Positions 12,701-25,791 of a stretch of 64,000 nucleotides of DNA are shown piece after piece. The stretch is from Adiantum capillus-veneris. Taxonomy: Eukaryota > Streptophyta > Polypodiopsida > Polypodiales > Pteridaceae. Position 1 is the first letter of the stretch. Each line of letters opens with the position of its first letter. The position numbers were made by a program, and so were the translations under genes. The notes below the pieces were generated by a model. The model had not been told where the DNA came from, ran no database searches, and was given only the letters and a program-made list of their open reading frames with translations. Where the stretch lies: contig CM043943.1 in assembly GCA_014529385.2 (NCBI GenBank), positions 155,033,092-155,097,091 of the forward strand. Direction: 5' to 3'.

Positions 12701-15700
12701 CTTCAAATAACAACTGAACTGAAAGAGATGCACGATACACGAGACAGGGAGTAGCTCTCAAAAACTCATGACATGGCAGTGCCCGGACACACACACAGCA
12801 TGGGCTTTCAGATCTTCACGACGTAAAGGAGGCAACTCGCTTTGTACGCCTTCAGAGAAACAGTCAGCCTCTATTGCAGAAAACCTTGTCGTTCCTTTTC
12901 AAGGTCAAACATATTCGACCTTCAATCATCATTCAGTTCTCTCAAGAAAAATCCAGTAAAGAAACTGAATTTCATCAAGTACAATCTCTTTGCCCTCCAT
13001 TTGTCAAAGTCGCTTTCTTAATCCGATAGTCAACCACAGCATTGTTCTTGTAATACCAAGGGGTTCCTCGGAGGACATAACACCCTTCCAAAGGCATGAT
13101 ATAGCAATCCTCGTGCCCTAAACACCCCTGACATTGCAAACGAAGTTTACTAATGATCGGTGTAATGGCAACATCCCGTCCAGGTGTCGGTAGAACTACC
13201 TCCGCCTGTGGCCTCAGCCTGTCGGGCATAATTCCAAGTCGAGCCGCCAATTCAAGTGAGACGAAGTTTGCCTTGGCTCCTCCATCAAAGAAACTGAGAG
13301 CTCCCTGAACTTTCACTTTCCCCCAAGTGCGGCAAAGTTTTGTACTTTCGTTCATCTGATTCGGGGCGGTGTAACAAATTGCTGACGTGTCAAAGCCACT
13401 GAAGAACAGAGCCAACCTGGAGATCCCGGCCGAGAAGCCAAAACCCTACGAAGAAGCAGCAGAAGAACAGGAAGAAGTTTTACAGACTAACAGGGAGAAG
13501 TTTTACAGACTTACAAAGTCTTGACGAGTGGCCTATTTTTAAAAAAGAGTTCCCACCAACTTACGGGACCCCGTCCAATGGGGCCCAAGTGACATAAAGG
13601 CATTAAAAATAAAGCAAAACACAGTCAAAAAACTTTGCACATCAAAATATGATGATGTGGCACCTGTACGGACGTTCCGGAATTCGCGGCGGATTTTTAG
13701 GGAAATCCCGAAATTTTAGGAAAGTGATTTTTTGGGGTCAGCTTTTCATATTTGATGCTTTTAGGCTTTGGGCCTTTAAATATGAGCCTTGGGGGCCCTC
13801 TCTGACACTCGTCAGCGCGCAGATTGCAGAGGAGGTGCTCCCCGACTGTTGTACTTTGTGAATCAGCAGTAATATAAAGAAATATCGAAAGGGGCGCCAA
13901 GGTTTGGGGCCAATTCTCTCTGGGGTGGAATTTCGAGACTCCGTGTCGTGTGTCGTCTCTCTCTCTCTCAGTTCAGTTGTTATTGAAGTGCTAAAAGTCT
14001 ATTTAGTCTGTTCTTTTCTATTGGCACGTGATGCCCGTCTTGTGACAGTGGTATCAAAGCATCACGCGTGTGCTTTTCTGAAAGCATACCGGTCATACGA
14101 AAGAGCAGACAGAGCAAATCGCTCATGTCTTACAAGGCATAAGCCATTAAGATCACTTGCAAAAGAAAGATCCAAGATTTCTTTCGAGTCACTGGTTTTC
14201 TCAAAGGCAGGGCCATGCAAATGTTGATAGCTACCAAGCAGCATACTCCAAGTACTTGGCAAGCTTTCAAGAAAAATTTTGCCCGAAGTTATATGGTTTC
14301 TGATATCTTCCTCCGGAGTGCAACTTCTGGCATAGTGGGGTATCCTGAAATGCTTGCCATGGAAACCCTAGCAGATTATATCTTGAAATTTCACGACATC
14401 TCCCAATAGACGTCTCTTCACGATCAAGTGGCCTTGGAGGTCCAGTGCGATTGCTATCTTGGGACTACCATCGCCGCCAAAGAAACACTCTTTGTCCAAG
14501 AGCTGATGGACCATGTTGTGCTCGGCTAGAACCCTATGGAATGAAGAGGATGAAGCACTTGCTGCAAACAATCGATGGAGATTTTTGCTGAGAACGTGAG
14601 CGTGAGAGAGAGAGAGATCGACACAGGTTTCTTTTTCGTACGGCTTATCCCAGCTCACACGCTATCTCACTTTCTTATATTATTGTTTTAGGGTACACAT
14701 TATAAGGGGGCCATTTAAATGGCCCAAGGGGTGGTTCACACCCCAAAGTATAAAATATATATAAGTGTACAAGAGAGGTGGCCAAAAGGGCCTTTAGACC
14801 CAACAACCTCCCACTTAAAGTCCCTATGTGGTACCTTTAAGTAACTCCCACTAAGTGTAAGCAATGTTGATGTTGTGTCTTAGCAAGACACTTAGTGAGA
14901 ACATCTGCAGGGTTATCCTGTGTTTTGACCTTTGTCAATGTGACAAGGCCATCATCCAATACCCGTCGTATAAAATGATACCGCACATCAATGTGTTTGG
15001 TACGAGCATGAAACATGGCATTCTTAGCCAGGCATAAAGCACTCTGACTATCACAACCAAGTACTGGAGCATATGCAAGAAGACCAAAATCTTTGACCAA
15101 CCTGCCAAGCCAAATAGCTTCCTTAGAAGCCTCTGTGGCTGAAATATATTCAACCTCTATGGTGCTCAATGCCACAATCTTTTGTAACCTTGAACACCAT
15201 GAGATAGCACCTCTAGCAAGTGTGAATACATATCACTAGTAGACTTGCTAGTGTCAAGATCACCTACCATGTCCGAATCACAGAAACCCCGCAATGATAG
15301 TGTACCCTTTCCATAACATATACATGTGTCTTGTGTACCTTTTAAGTACTTGAAAATGCTCTTCACTGCCTCCCAATGTGGTCCGCCAGGATTAGACATA
15401 AACCTGCTAACAACTCCCACTGCATAAGCAATGCCTGGTCGTGTAGCAACCATGGCATACATCAATGAACCACAAGCTGAAGCATAAGGAATGCTTTTCA
15501 TAGCATGGGCAGCTACATCATCTTTTGAGCAATCAAGCTTGCTAAGCTTTGTGTGCGGAGGTAAAGGCACACCAAGGGGCTTAGCATCAGCCATATTAAA
15601 TCTCTCAAGCACTTTCTTGATGTACTTGTCTTGAGAAAGGAATAAAAGACGCTTCTTTCTATCCCTCGTAATACGCATACCCAAAATATGTTCAGCTGCA

Positions 15701-18700
15701 CCCAAATCTTTCATCGAGAAAGCTGAATTCAGCTCCTTTTTCAAAGCATTCAAACTCTCCTTATGCTTGCCAGCAATCAACATGTCATCCACATATAGTA
15801 CTAGCACAATAAGACTACCATCAGGAGCCTTTCTAGTGTTAAGACAGTGATCTACATGGCTGCGTTTGAACCCATGGTTGAGCATAAAAGTATCAAACTT
15901 CTTGTACCACTGTCTAGGGGATTGTTTCAACCCATACAAGCTACATTTCAGTTTGCATACCAAATGCTCTTTCCCTGGAATGACAAAGCCCTCAGGCTCA
16001 TGCATGTACAACTCCTCATCCAAGTCACCATGTAAGAAAGCAGTGATCACATCCATTTGATCTAGCTCCAAATCCAAGATAGCACATAGAGCAAACAACA
16101 CACAGAGAGTAGACATCTTAACTATAGGTGAGAAGATCTCCTGAAAGTCAATGCCTTCCTTCTGTGCATAACCCTTAGCAACTAGACATGCTTTGTACTT
16201 GGGTTTGTCATTAACACATTTGACCTTATAAACCCACTTGTTAGGAATAGCCTTCCTTCCTTTGGGCAAAGGCACAAGCTCCCATGTATTATTTGCATAC
16301 AGTGATTGCATTTCAGATTTCATAGCAAGCTCCCACTTACTTTTGTCTTCACAAGACTGGGCCTCTATGTATGTAAGAGGCTCTCCCTCATCAGTCAACA
16401 AAATACAGTCCAAAGATGGCTGAAACCTCTCTAGTTGACGTCTCTGACGCGTAGACCTCCTCACCCAATGATCTATGTTTACCGGCAATGGGTCTACATC
16501 ATGCGGAACATTAACCCCATCAATTAGAGGCTGATTTTCAGCATTTATACCCTGCTGTAATTGATTTTCAGGCTGCTGTAACTGATTTTCAGCATGCTGA
16601 TTTTGACCCTCAGGCTGAATTTCAGCATCCCCCTGCTGTCCATTATCATCCGGCTCGATGATAAGACGCTGACCCTCAGGACCAGCATCAAAAGGAACTG
16701 AATTTTCAGTAGAAAATGGTTGTGGAAGTGACTGATCATGCTGAAATTTCACTTTTTTCTTATCCAAGTAACCGGATGTGGCATTTTTCAACAACTTAGG
16801 TTCATTAAATACCACATCCCGGCTGCGAATTACCTTATGTGACCTCGGAATCCAAACTCTATATCCCATTTTACCTTCATCTCCATAACCCAAGAAGATG
16901 CCTTTCAAGGATTTCATATCGAGTTTGATTCTCAAGTCAACAGGCACATGCACATGGCATTCACAACCAAAGACTTTCAAATGGTCATATGAAGCCGGTT
17001 TGCCGAGACCAAACCTTTTCAGGGATGCCACCATCAAGTGCACGATGTGGAGATCGGTTGCATATATGCACCGCGGTTTTAAGTGCCTCTCCCCAAAACA
17101 ATTGCGAGAGATTAGTTGTAGACAGCATGCACCGAATCTTCTCACATAGTGTGCGATTCATACGCTCAGCAACACCATTTGAAGATGGATTATAAGGGGC
17201 AGTGAGCTCCCTTTTAATCCCATTCTCACCACAAAAAACATTAAAGTCTTTAGAAACATACTCCCCCCCATTATCTGTACGTATGCATTTAAGTTTCAAA
17301 CCCTTTTGAGTACAAACAAAGGCATAGAACGGTTTAAATGCATTTAAAACCTCACTCTTATCCTTAAGCAAATAAACCCATAGTTTACGTGAACAATCAT
17401 CAATGAAAGACACAAAGTAACGAGAAGCACCATGAGTTTTTTTTGGCATTGTGCATACATCAGAATGTATGAGATCCAAAATACTAGCCTTTTTAGAGGC
17501 TCCATGAGAGTAAGAAGCTTTTACATGCTTCCCAAGTACACAATCATCACAAAAATCAAGTTTAGAGCTTTTTACATCAATCCTACCAAGGGAGGAAAGA
17601 GTCTGCAATCCCTTATGACTCATATATCCAAGACGCTTATGCCAAAGCTCCGTGTGTGACTGCACTTCTGCAATTGCGACAAAGCGGCCAGGTAATGCCT
17701 AGCAATGCAGATAGTATAAAGTACCCTTCTTACTGCCTTTAGTAATAAGCATAGATCCCTATTGGATCTTTCACATGCCACCACCAAATGTAGTGAAAAA
17801 GCCTCTGCTATCCAACTGCCCAACTGAAAGCAAACTCTTCTTGATACCAGGCACATACCTAACATCATGAAGAGTGAGTTTATGGCCATTATCAAGCGCC
17901 AGGTGTATGGTGCCAACTCCCTCAATGTCACAAGCATAGTTATTGCCCAAATACACTTTTCCAAGGTTTCCTACAGTGTATGAGGCAAAACACTCCAAAG
18001 AGGGAGTTACATGAAAAGAGGCACCACTGTCAACAATCCAAGATTGTGATAGGCCATCATGAGTAGAAAGCAAAGCATCTATCACATCATGCTTAGTGAT
18101 ATGCATATCCTCAACAGTCATGACATGTGGATCTGAAGCTGCAACCCAAAAATCACTAGTGTCTTCATTTTCATCAATCTCTTTAATGACAACACTAGAG
18201 ATCACATTTGCCTTTTCAGGATCACTTTCTTTAGGGGTAGAGCTACCCTCTTTGTCATTTTTTCTTGCCTTTTGCATTCATTTGCTTCTTGCGCTCTTGC
18301 TCTTTCTTAAAGAACCTGCAATCGGGCTTTTTATGCCCCTTTCTTCCGCATTGATAGCAAGTGATGTCTTGCTGTTTTTCCTTGCTTTTGCTGCGATTTC
18401 TTTGCTTATTTGCAACATTTTGCCTTTTATCATTACGTCCACGCACATTATAGGCTGATCCACTGCCACTCCCACTTGACTTGCGTCTAATCTCCTCTTT
18501 GAGGATAGAACCACGCACACCGTCATAGGTTAAGTTGGAGTTGTTACTCAAAGAAACAACCAATGCTTCCCAAGACTCTGGCAATGTCATAAGTAGAAAG
18601 ATAGCCTTGAGCTTATCATCCTCAAAAGCCTGCAGACCTGAGTCACTCAACTGACGCAAAATTCCAGCAAAGGCATTCAAGTGATCAGAGACAGATTTCG

Positions 18701-19991
18701 ACTCATCAAGCACTAAGCTTACAAGCTTCCTCATGAGATGAACCTGATTTACAGGAGTCGTATTCTCATAAGTAGCTTTAAGCTTATCCCACACAGCCAT
18801 AGTTGTGTCAAGCCCCTTGATATCAACCAGGATATCATCAGTCACAGCCATCTTAATGTAAGTAATGGCTTTCCTGTTAAGCTTAGTCCAATCTGCATCT
18901 GACATGCCCTCTGGCTTATTTTCAGCCACTGCATCATCACACTCTTTCAAGAAAAGAATGCCCTGTATGCGATCCTTCCACAATTCAAAACCTGTACCAT
19001 CAAACCTGCGGATCTCAAAGAGGCTCTTAGAGTCCGAGGATGATGAATTGTCAGCCATGATGAGACAACAAAAAAACTGATAATTTTCAACCAAGAAGTA
19101 CAATCATTGTACCGCAAGAGCAAATGCAAGTATACACTAAAAAGGTGCCTGCAAGAACAAGTGTAATGCTGTAATTTACTTTAAAGAGTAAAATTTTCAT
19201 CAAGAAGACATATTGAACATGTCAAACTTAACGCATAGAGCAACCTCGCATCAAGTATGCATCAACAAATGCATTTGCAATGACCCCAATGTTGTACATG
19301 CCACAGTTTCATTGCATAAAGTACATTTGGCAATACGCATAAGAGGTTAAAGTTGCTCAAATGATTGAATAAACACTTGTAGGCTCCACAAGCCTCAATC
19401 TCTCTGCTCGAATTGACCACAAATGTAAGTACATAAGTGAAATTTTGCCGAATTTTTCAAAATACGGCAAAAGCCCCAAATTCTCACTGCTCAATTCTCC
19501 ACTGTAGCTTCGTCACCTGCACCTCTAAGGAGTGAACTTGATAGTTTTTGCTGAAATTAGCAAAAGCCCAAAGTTTTGTCGCGAAAAATTGCTGAAATTA
19601 AAGAAGCAAAAAGCCCCAATTCCAAACGTGAAATTGAGTTCCCCAAAGTGCCCTGTGATAACCTGCAAACCTATTTTAGCTGTTTATACACCTGAATATG
19701 CAGAAAATGGCCTGTTTTTAGCCAAAAACAGCCCAAAAACACCGATTTTGGACCTGTAATTCTCTGTTTTCAGCGTGTGAGCAATGGTAGACACCGTACC
19801 GTACTTGGAGAAGAGAGAGAAAACTCCTCTGCTGTTGTTTCTAGAGAGAGAAAATCTGCACAAGAGAGAGAAAGTCCTACCTACGCGTGAGGGAGTCGCC
19901 CAGGGCACGTAGCCACGCTCTGATACCAGTTTGAAGAGGATGAAGCACTTGCTGCAAATAATCGATGGAGATTTTTACTGAGAACGTGAGC

Positions 19992-20043
<52 letters not shown>

Positions 20044-23000
20044 GACACAGGTTTCTTTTTCGTACGGCTGAACCCAGCTCGCACACTATCTCACTTTCTT
20101 ATGTTATTGTTTTAGGGTACACATTATAAGGGGGCCATTTAAATGGCCCAAGGGGTGGTTCACATCCCAAAGTATAAAATATATATAAGTGTACAAGAGA
20201 GGTGGCCAAAAGGGCCTTTAGACCCAACATGGAATGAACCTAATCCTAATTTTTTGGTGCAGGATTCACGATGGAAAGTCAATCGACTTTTCGAGCTCGA
20301 CTGATGTCGAGAGAGATTTTAAAAGTTTGAAATCTGTTTGGAACTTCTTTGGTGATCCAGTTTGGAATTTGTTTTGAAATGGATGGTATCTGTTTTGAAC
20401 TTGTCTTGGTGCCGCTTTGAATTGTTTGACTCTGGTTTTAATACTTGTTTCAATGATTGGTGATTTTACTCCCGGGTGGAGTAGTGAGAAATTATGTTTG
20501 AGAATGCTTGTGGTTATTTGCGGAGGAAGTATTGAATAATTGAAAAGTGCTCTTTTTTTCCTCATGGCCCAAACCCTTGTGGTTATTTACGGGGGGAGTA
20601 TTGTTGTTGTGACTCCCGGCCCGGACCTGGATAGTTATGCAAGAGGAGTATTAAGAAGTTTGAGCAGTGGTTACTCTCAGCACCTCCAAACGACGCAGGC
20701 TGCGGTCTGGGGGGCGCCAAGGTTTGGGGCCAATACTCTCTGTTGCCATACGGAAAGATGAGGATCCGATCCTTTTTGCAGCGCACGCAGTTTCTGTGAA
20801 AGAATCTTCGTGTCCCGACCCCAGACTTATTAGCCACCCCCACCCTTCATACATCGCGCATCGGGGGCGCTCCCGTCTTCATCGTTTTCTCTTACAGGGC
20901 ATAAAGCCATAAAGAATCCTAGATTACACATGGTTCTCGTGAAGAAGCTGACACAGATGACACCTCTCAATGGGAAGGCAAAGAAAAGTTCAATACCGAA
21001 AGGGGCGCCAAGGTTTGGGGCCAATACTCTCTGGGATGGAATTCCGCCACTCCGTGTCGCGTGTCGTCTCTCTCTCTCTCAATTCAGTTGTTATTGAACA
21101 GTTGTTATTGAAGTGCTAAAAGTCTGTTCAGTCTGTTCTTTTCTATTGGCACGTGGTGCCCATCTTGTGATAGGCGAGCCCCACGTAATGTGGTACCAAT
21201 TCTTCTTTCATCTTTTCTTTTCTTCCGCGCTCGACTGCTGCTCTGTAACTCTCAAGTTTACCTGCTGCTGGTCCTTTGGTTCATCGTCGTTTCAAGAGTT
21301 CTTGTCGATCTTGTTCTGCGAGTACAGTTTCTGCTTTTCTGTACTCGTTTGTATTTTCGGCTTTCCTACCTACCTGAGAGGAGAAGCAATGGACACACAC
21401 CATCTCGAGTAAATAGTATCAATCGGGTAGTTCTTAAGGTGTTTCGCCAATCTTGGGTCCTTGGAGTACTTAATCAATCTGTTCACACATATGCCAATCT
21501 GCAGTTGACGTTTGTACTGCATCCTGCAAACTTGCCCAAATTTTCATTCTTTCCTCAGTTCCCTCGTCAGATTTTGAACTTTTCTTTGCCTTCCCACTGA
21601 GAGGTGTCATCTGTGTCAGCTTCTTCACGAGAACCATGTGTAATCTAGGAAATTCTTTATGGCTTTATGCCCTGTAAGAGAAAACGATGAAGACGGGAGC
21701 GCCCCCGATGCGCGATGTATGAAGGGTGGGGGTGGCTAATAAGTCTGGGGTCGGGACACGAAGATTCTTTCACAGAAACTGCGTGCGCTGCAAAAAGGAT
21801 CGGATCCTCATCTTTCCGTTCTCTGATACCACTGTAATCGGCTTGGACACTTTAAGCGAGAAATCAATAGCAACACACCAACAAAAACTCCATAATCACT
21901 GAACTTTAATGTGGAGAGAGAGAGAGAAAGAAAGAAAGAAAGAAAGCTTTATTAACATCTGCTAGAGGCTAAACTCTGCCTATGAGACAAATCAGTGTAC
22001 AATTGTCAATGTCCTCTGGATTCAAAAGAGGACAGAATGATAATAACAATATGATAAGAGGTAGACTAAGTACTGAGCTGCTGGTGTGATGTAGTGGATG
22101 ATGGATGGAGCCCTACTGCTAAGGCTTAATATATAAGCTATATGCGTAGGGTATACAAGAATGTAATGCATATCTATCTAGCTCCATCCAGTACCATAGT
22201 GGGGGTGTAATATCTAATACATAGGTGATGGCGAGGTAAAAATCCTTGGAGCATAATCTCTGGGTGTGTGTGGAGGTAGGCTATCCGCTCCTGGATATGA
22301 CTCTGATGCCTGGCCCAAATCACTATATTCTCCCCCTAATGTGATCTAGGGGTCCTGTAACCTGGTGCTTGCGGCATCCGTCTGGCTCGGAGGTTGTCAC
22401 AAGACGAGCACCACGTGCCAATAGAAAAGAACGGATTGAACAGACCGTTAGCACCTCATTAACAACTGAACTATGAGAGAGAGAGAGACGACACGCGACA
22501 CAGAGTGGCGGAATTCCACCCCCGAGAGTATTGGAACCAAACCTTGGCGCCCCTTCCAGTATTTCTTTATATTGCATCAACACAGTACAAGCCGGTACTC
22601 GAGACGCTGCACCTTCGCCAGGAAGCATGCCAGAGAATGAGCCCTAGCCTCATATTTAAAGGCCCTTGGCCTGAAAAGCAGTTACAATAAAAAGCCTTTA
22701 AAACTCAAAAGCTTCTGGTCCAAAAGCAAACCCAAAAGCTGCCAACGTAAATCACGGAAATCCGTACAGCCACCAACGTCATCATGCCAGCGCAATTTTT
22801 GGAAATCTCCCTGCTACCCTTAGATTTAGGGTTAGGGTTTCTACAGTTTTAGGATTTTCGGCAGCAGAATTACGGTTTGCAGGTTTTAGGGTTAGGGTTT
22901 CTAGAATTAGGGTTTCAGCAGTTAGGGTTTTTGGCAAAAATTAGGGTTAGGGTTTCTGCTCTCGGGCAACCACGTCATCACTTTGTGACAATTTAGGCCC

Positions 23001-25732
23001 CTTGGCCACATCTGTAATTTGGCTCCATTCTTTAGGCTTTGACATGTCAGCAATTTGTTACATCTCCCCTTCTTGAAAGAGAGTAATCGTCCGGGATAAC
23101 AGCATATCTGCAAAACAACTCAAATTAGCTCAAAAACTTCCGAAGGTCATTCAGAGGGACATTCTGAGGGACAATCAGTTTGCTCTTTTTATTAAGCAGT
23201 TAGCTTCTCCTTTCTGCTCTTTTGATCAAGGAATTAGCTTCTCCTTTCTGCTCTTTTGATCAAGGAGTTAGCTTCTCCTTTCGTCCAGATCGGAACTCTT
23301 GATATTCCGGCGTAGTAAAATTAGCCATCACAACCAGTCTCCCAGACCGTACTGATCTTCCACGGGTGTCTTGATGCACTAAAATTACATACCCAGGCAA
23401 TCTCATCCAATTAGGAATATTCAGAAGTTGGCACATCACAATGCAACACAAATGCTTACATATGTATGTTATAAGACATAGAAACATAAAGCCGCCAATG
23501 AACACTCCCCTCGCAAATAACCATCCAGGTTCGGGCCATGAGCTGTTCAACGACTCCCTCATCACTCCTCCCGCAAATAACCTAAAAAGGTCCGGGCAAT
23601 GAGATATAGAGGCCTTTTACAACCAAACGCCCCCCAGACCCCAGCCTGCGTCGTTTGGAGGTGCTAAGAATAACCACAACTCAGACTTCTTAATACTCCC
23701 CCCGTAAATAACCATGCAGGTCCGCGCCATGAGTAACAACAACATTACTCCCCCCGTAAATAACCACAAGGGTCCGGGCCATGAGTAACAACAACAATAC
23801 TCCCCCCGTAAATAACCACAAGGGTCCGGGCCATGAGTAACACAACAATACTCCCCCCGTAAATAACCACATGGGTCCGGGTGAAACGAAAGCGGAGAAA
23901 GGATCTCCCCGCTACACAGACCGCCTAGAGATACGCGTCGGACGAACCACCCGACCATAGCCACCATCCCGCACCTCCCCCGTGCTGGGGGCAGCGTCCG
24001 AGGACGTAGGCGTACATCTGTAAGACCGAGCGTCCCATACCACCCGGCCTCACCTCCTCGAGGTGACCTCGCGCACTCCTAGCCTCGCGGGCTAACCACT
24101 GGCATTCTGTCAGTGGGGGTCGATAACTATGAATGAGGCCTTGGCCTCCCTTTTATAATAATGACCAGCCACACTGGCCGGGTTCACACTACGTCCGCCC
24201 GGACACTGGACACCCATCCCGACGGCATCTGGGTTAGATCCCCTCTCCTGTGAACGGGACATAACATACTTCCCCCCTTAAGAACCATTGATGTCCTCAA
24301 CAATGAAGTGGGGATACTGAGCCTTCAAAGCTCTAACAGGTTCCCAAGTGGCAAACCGTTCAGATTGGCCCTTCCATTTGACTAAGTACTCGTCATAAGC
24401 CTTTTGGCGGGAATGACCGGTACGATGATCTAAAACTGCCTCAGGTTCTCGAGGAATATACTCAGTTTGCATATCTTGCCATACATTTTCCTCAATAGGC
24501 ACAACAACAAAGGCTTCGCGCAATTTCACTTTAAGGCGGCTGACATGAAACACTGGATGTACACTAACATCCGAAGGAAGAGCCACTTTGTAGGCAACTT
24601 GGCCAATTTTCTTTGTGATCAAGAACGGACCACAATATCTAGCTGAAAGCTTATAATGCTTTCCCGTTCGCATAGTCTTGGAATCCTTGGGTATCTTCAG
24701 ATAGACCCATTGTCCCACATCTAGAGTCCTTGGAGATCTCTTTTGATTAGCATAAGTAGTGACTCGATCACGAGCCGTTCTTATACTATCCTTAGCCAAT
24801 TCGAGCATTTCCTGCATGTCATACAGGAAATCACAAGCTTGGCGTTCCTTGACTTTCTCTAAGCCAATAGCAATCGGAGATTTAGGCTCGAATGCATACA
24901 TCAGCATGAATGGGCTAAATCCAATAGCAGAATGGATGCTACTATTATAGGCAAACTCCAGCTGTGGAAGATACCTTTCCCAATCAGACTGCCTATGAGA
25001 GACATGGGCTCTCACCATGTCCTCTAACGTCTGATTCATCCTCTCAATTTGTCCGTCGAACTCGGGATGGTCAGAAGACGACATACTCAACTTCGTCTGC
25101 AGATGAGCAAACACATCTCGCCAAAATCGGCCAGTGAACTTACTATCTCGATCACTGACGATATTCTCTAGCACAGCATACAGCTTATAAAGCTGATCGA
25201 CAAATAAAACCGCCAACTCATGGCTTTTTACTGTCGACTTTGTTGGTATAAACTTCGCCATTTTTGTGAGTCTATCGACCACAACCCAAATAGCGTCATT
25301 GCCCCGACTAGTATTTGGCAAACCAACGATGAAGTCCATGGAAATACTCTGCCACTTGGCATTTGGGATTTCCAATGGATGTAGCAGGCCAGCTTTTCTA
25401 AGGCGGTCTGCATTATTGACCTGAGACTGAGCGCATCTCTTCACATAGCTCTCTATGTGAGAGCGCATTCTCAAAGCCAAAGTTCTCTGGATGCTTGGGT
25501 GCCCAGCGCTAGGAACATCGTGGCATTCGTACAAAATCCTTTGTCGAACCTCATCAATTTCCAGCACGCAGACTTTACCATTTCTGAACAATAGTCCACC
25601 TCTAATGGAATATTGTCGCTGTCTCGTCTCTCCAGCACAACTCACTTGGGTCTCCGGACCACCCAAGCCTGTATGCGAGTCATACCCCCCTCTTCGACCT
25701 CGTTCCATATCTTGCCAAAATGGCCATCGGAA

Positions 25733-25791
<59 letters not shown>

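Larger units (their letters stand above)
14537..20234 (-). mobile_element. Near-complete Copia retrotransposon with 5-bp target-site duplications
   Basis: The element at 14542-20229 is flanked by TGGAA on both sides (14537-14541 and 20230-20234). In its own direction it has a 5' LTR, an initiator-Met primer-binding site, gag, protease, integrase, RT, RNase H, a polypurine tract and a 3' LTR. That integrase-before-RT order is the Copia order. Frameshifts and stops interrupt pol, so it is probably inactive. It sits inside element F. Confidence 0.95.

Noticed and set aside
22820-22960. TTAGGG runs as an internal telomere relic
   Set aside because: The motifs are irregularly spaced and recur at the same place in each LTR copy, so they are part of the LTR.
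23694-23881. Regularly spaced repeats resembling a CRISPR array
   Set aside because: The spacers are also repeated, the unit is a 51-52-bp minisatellite with a polypurine tract, and the context is a plant retrotransposon.
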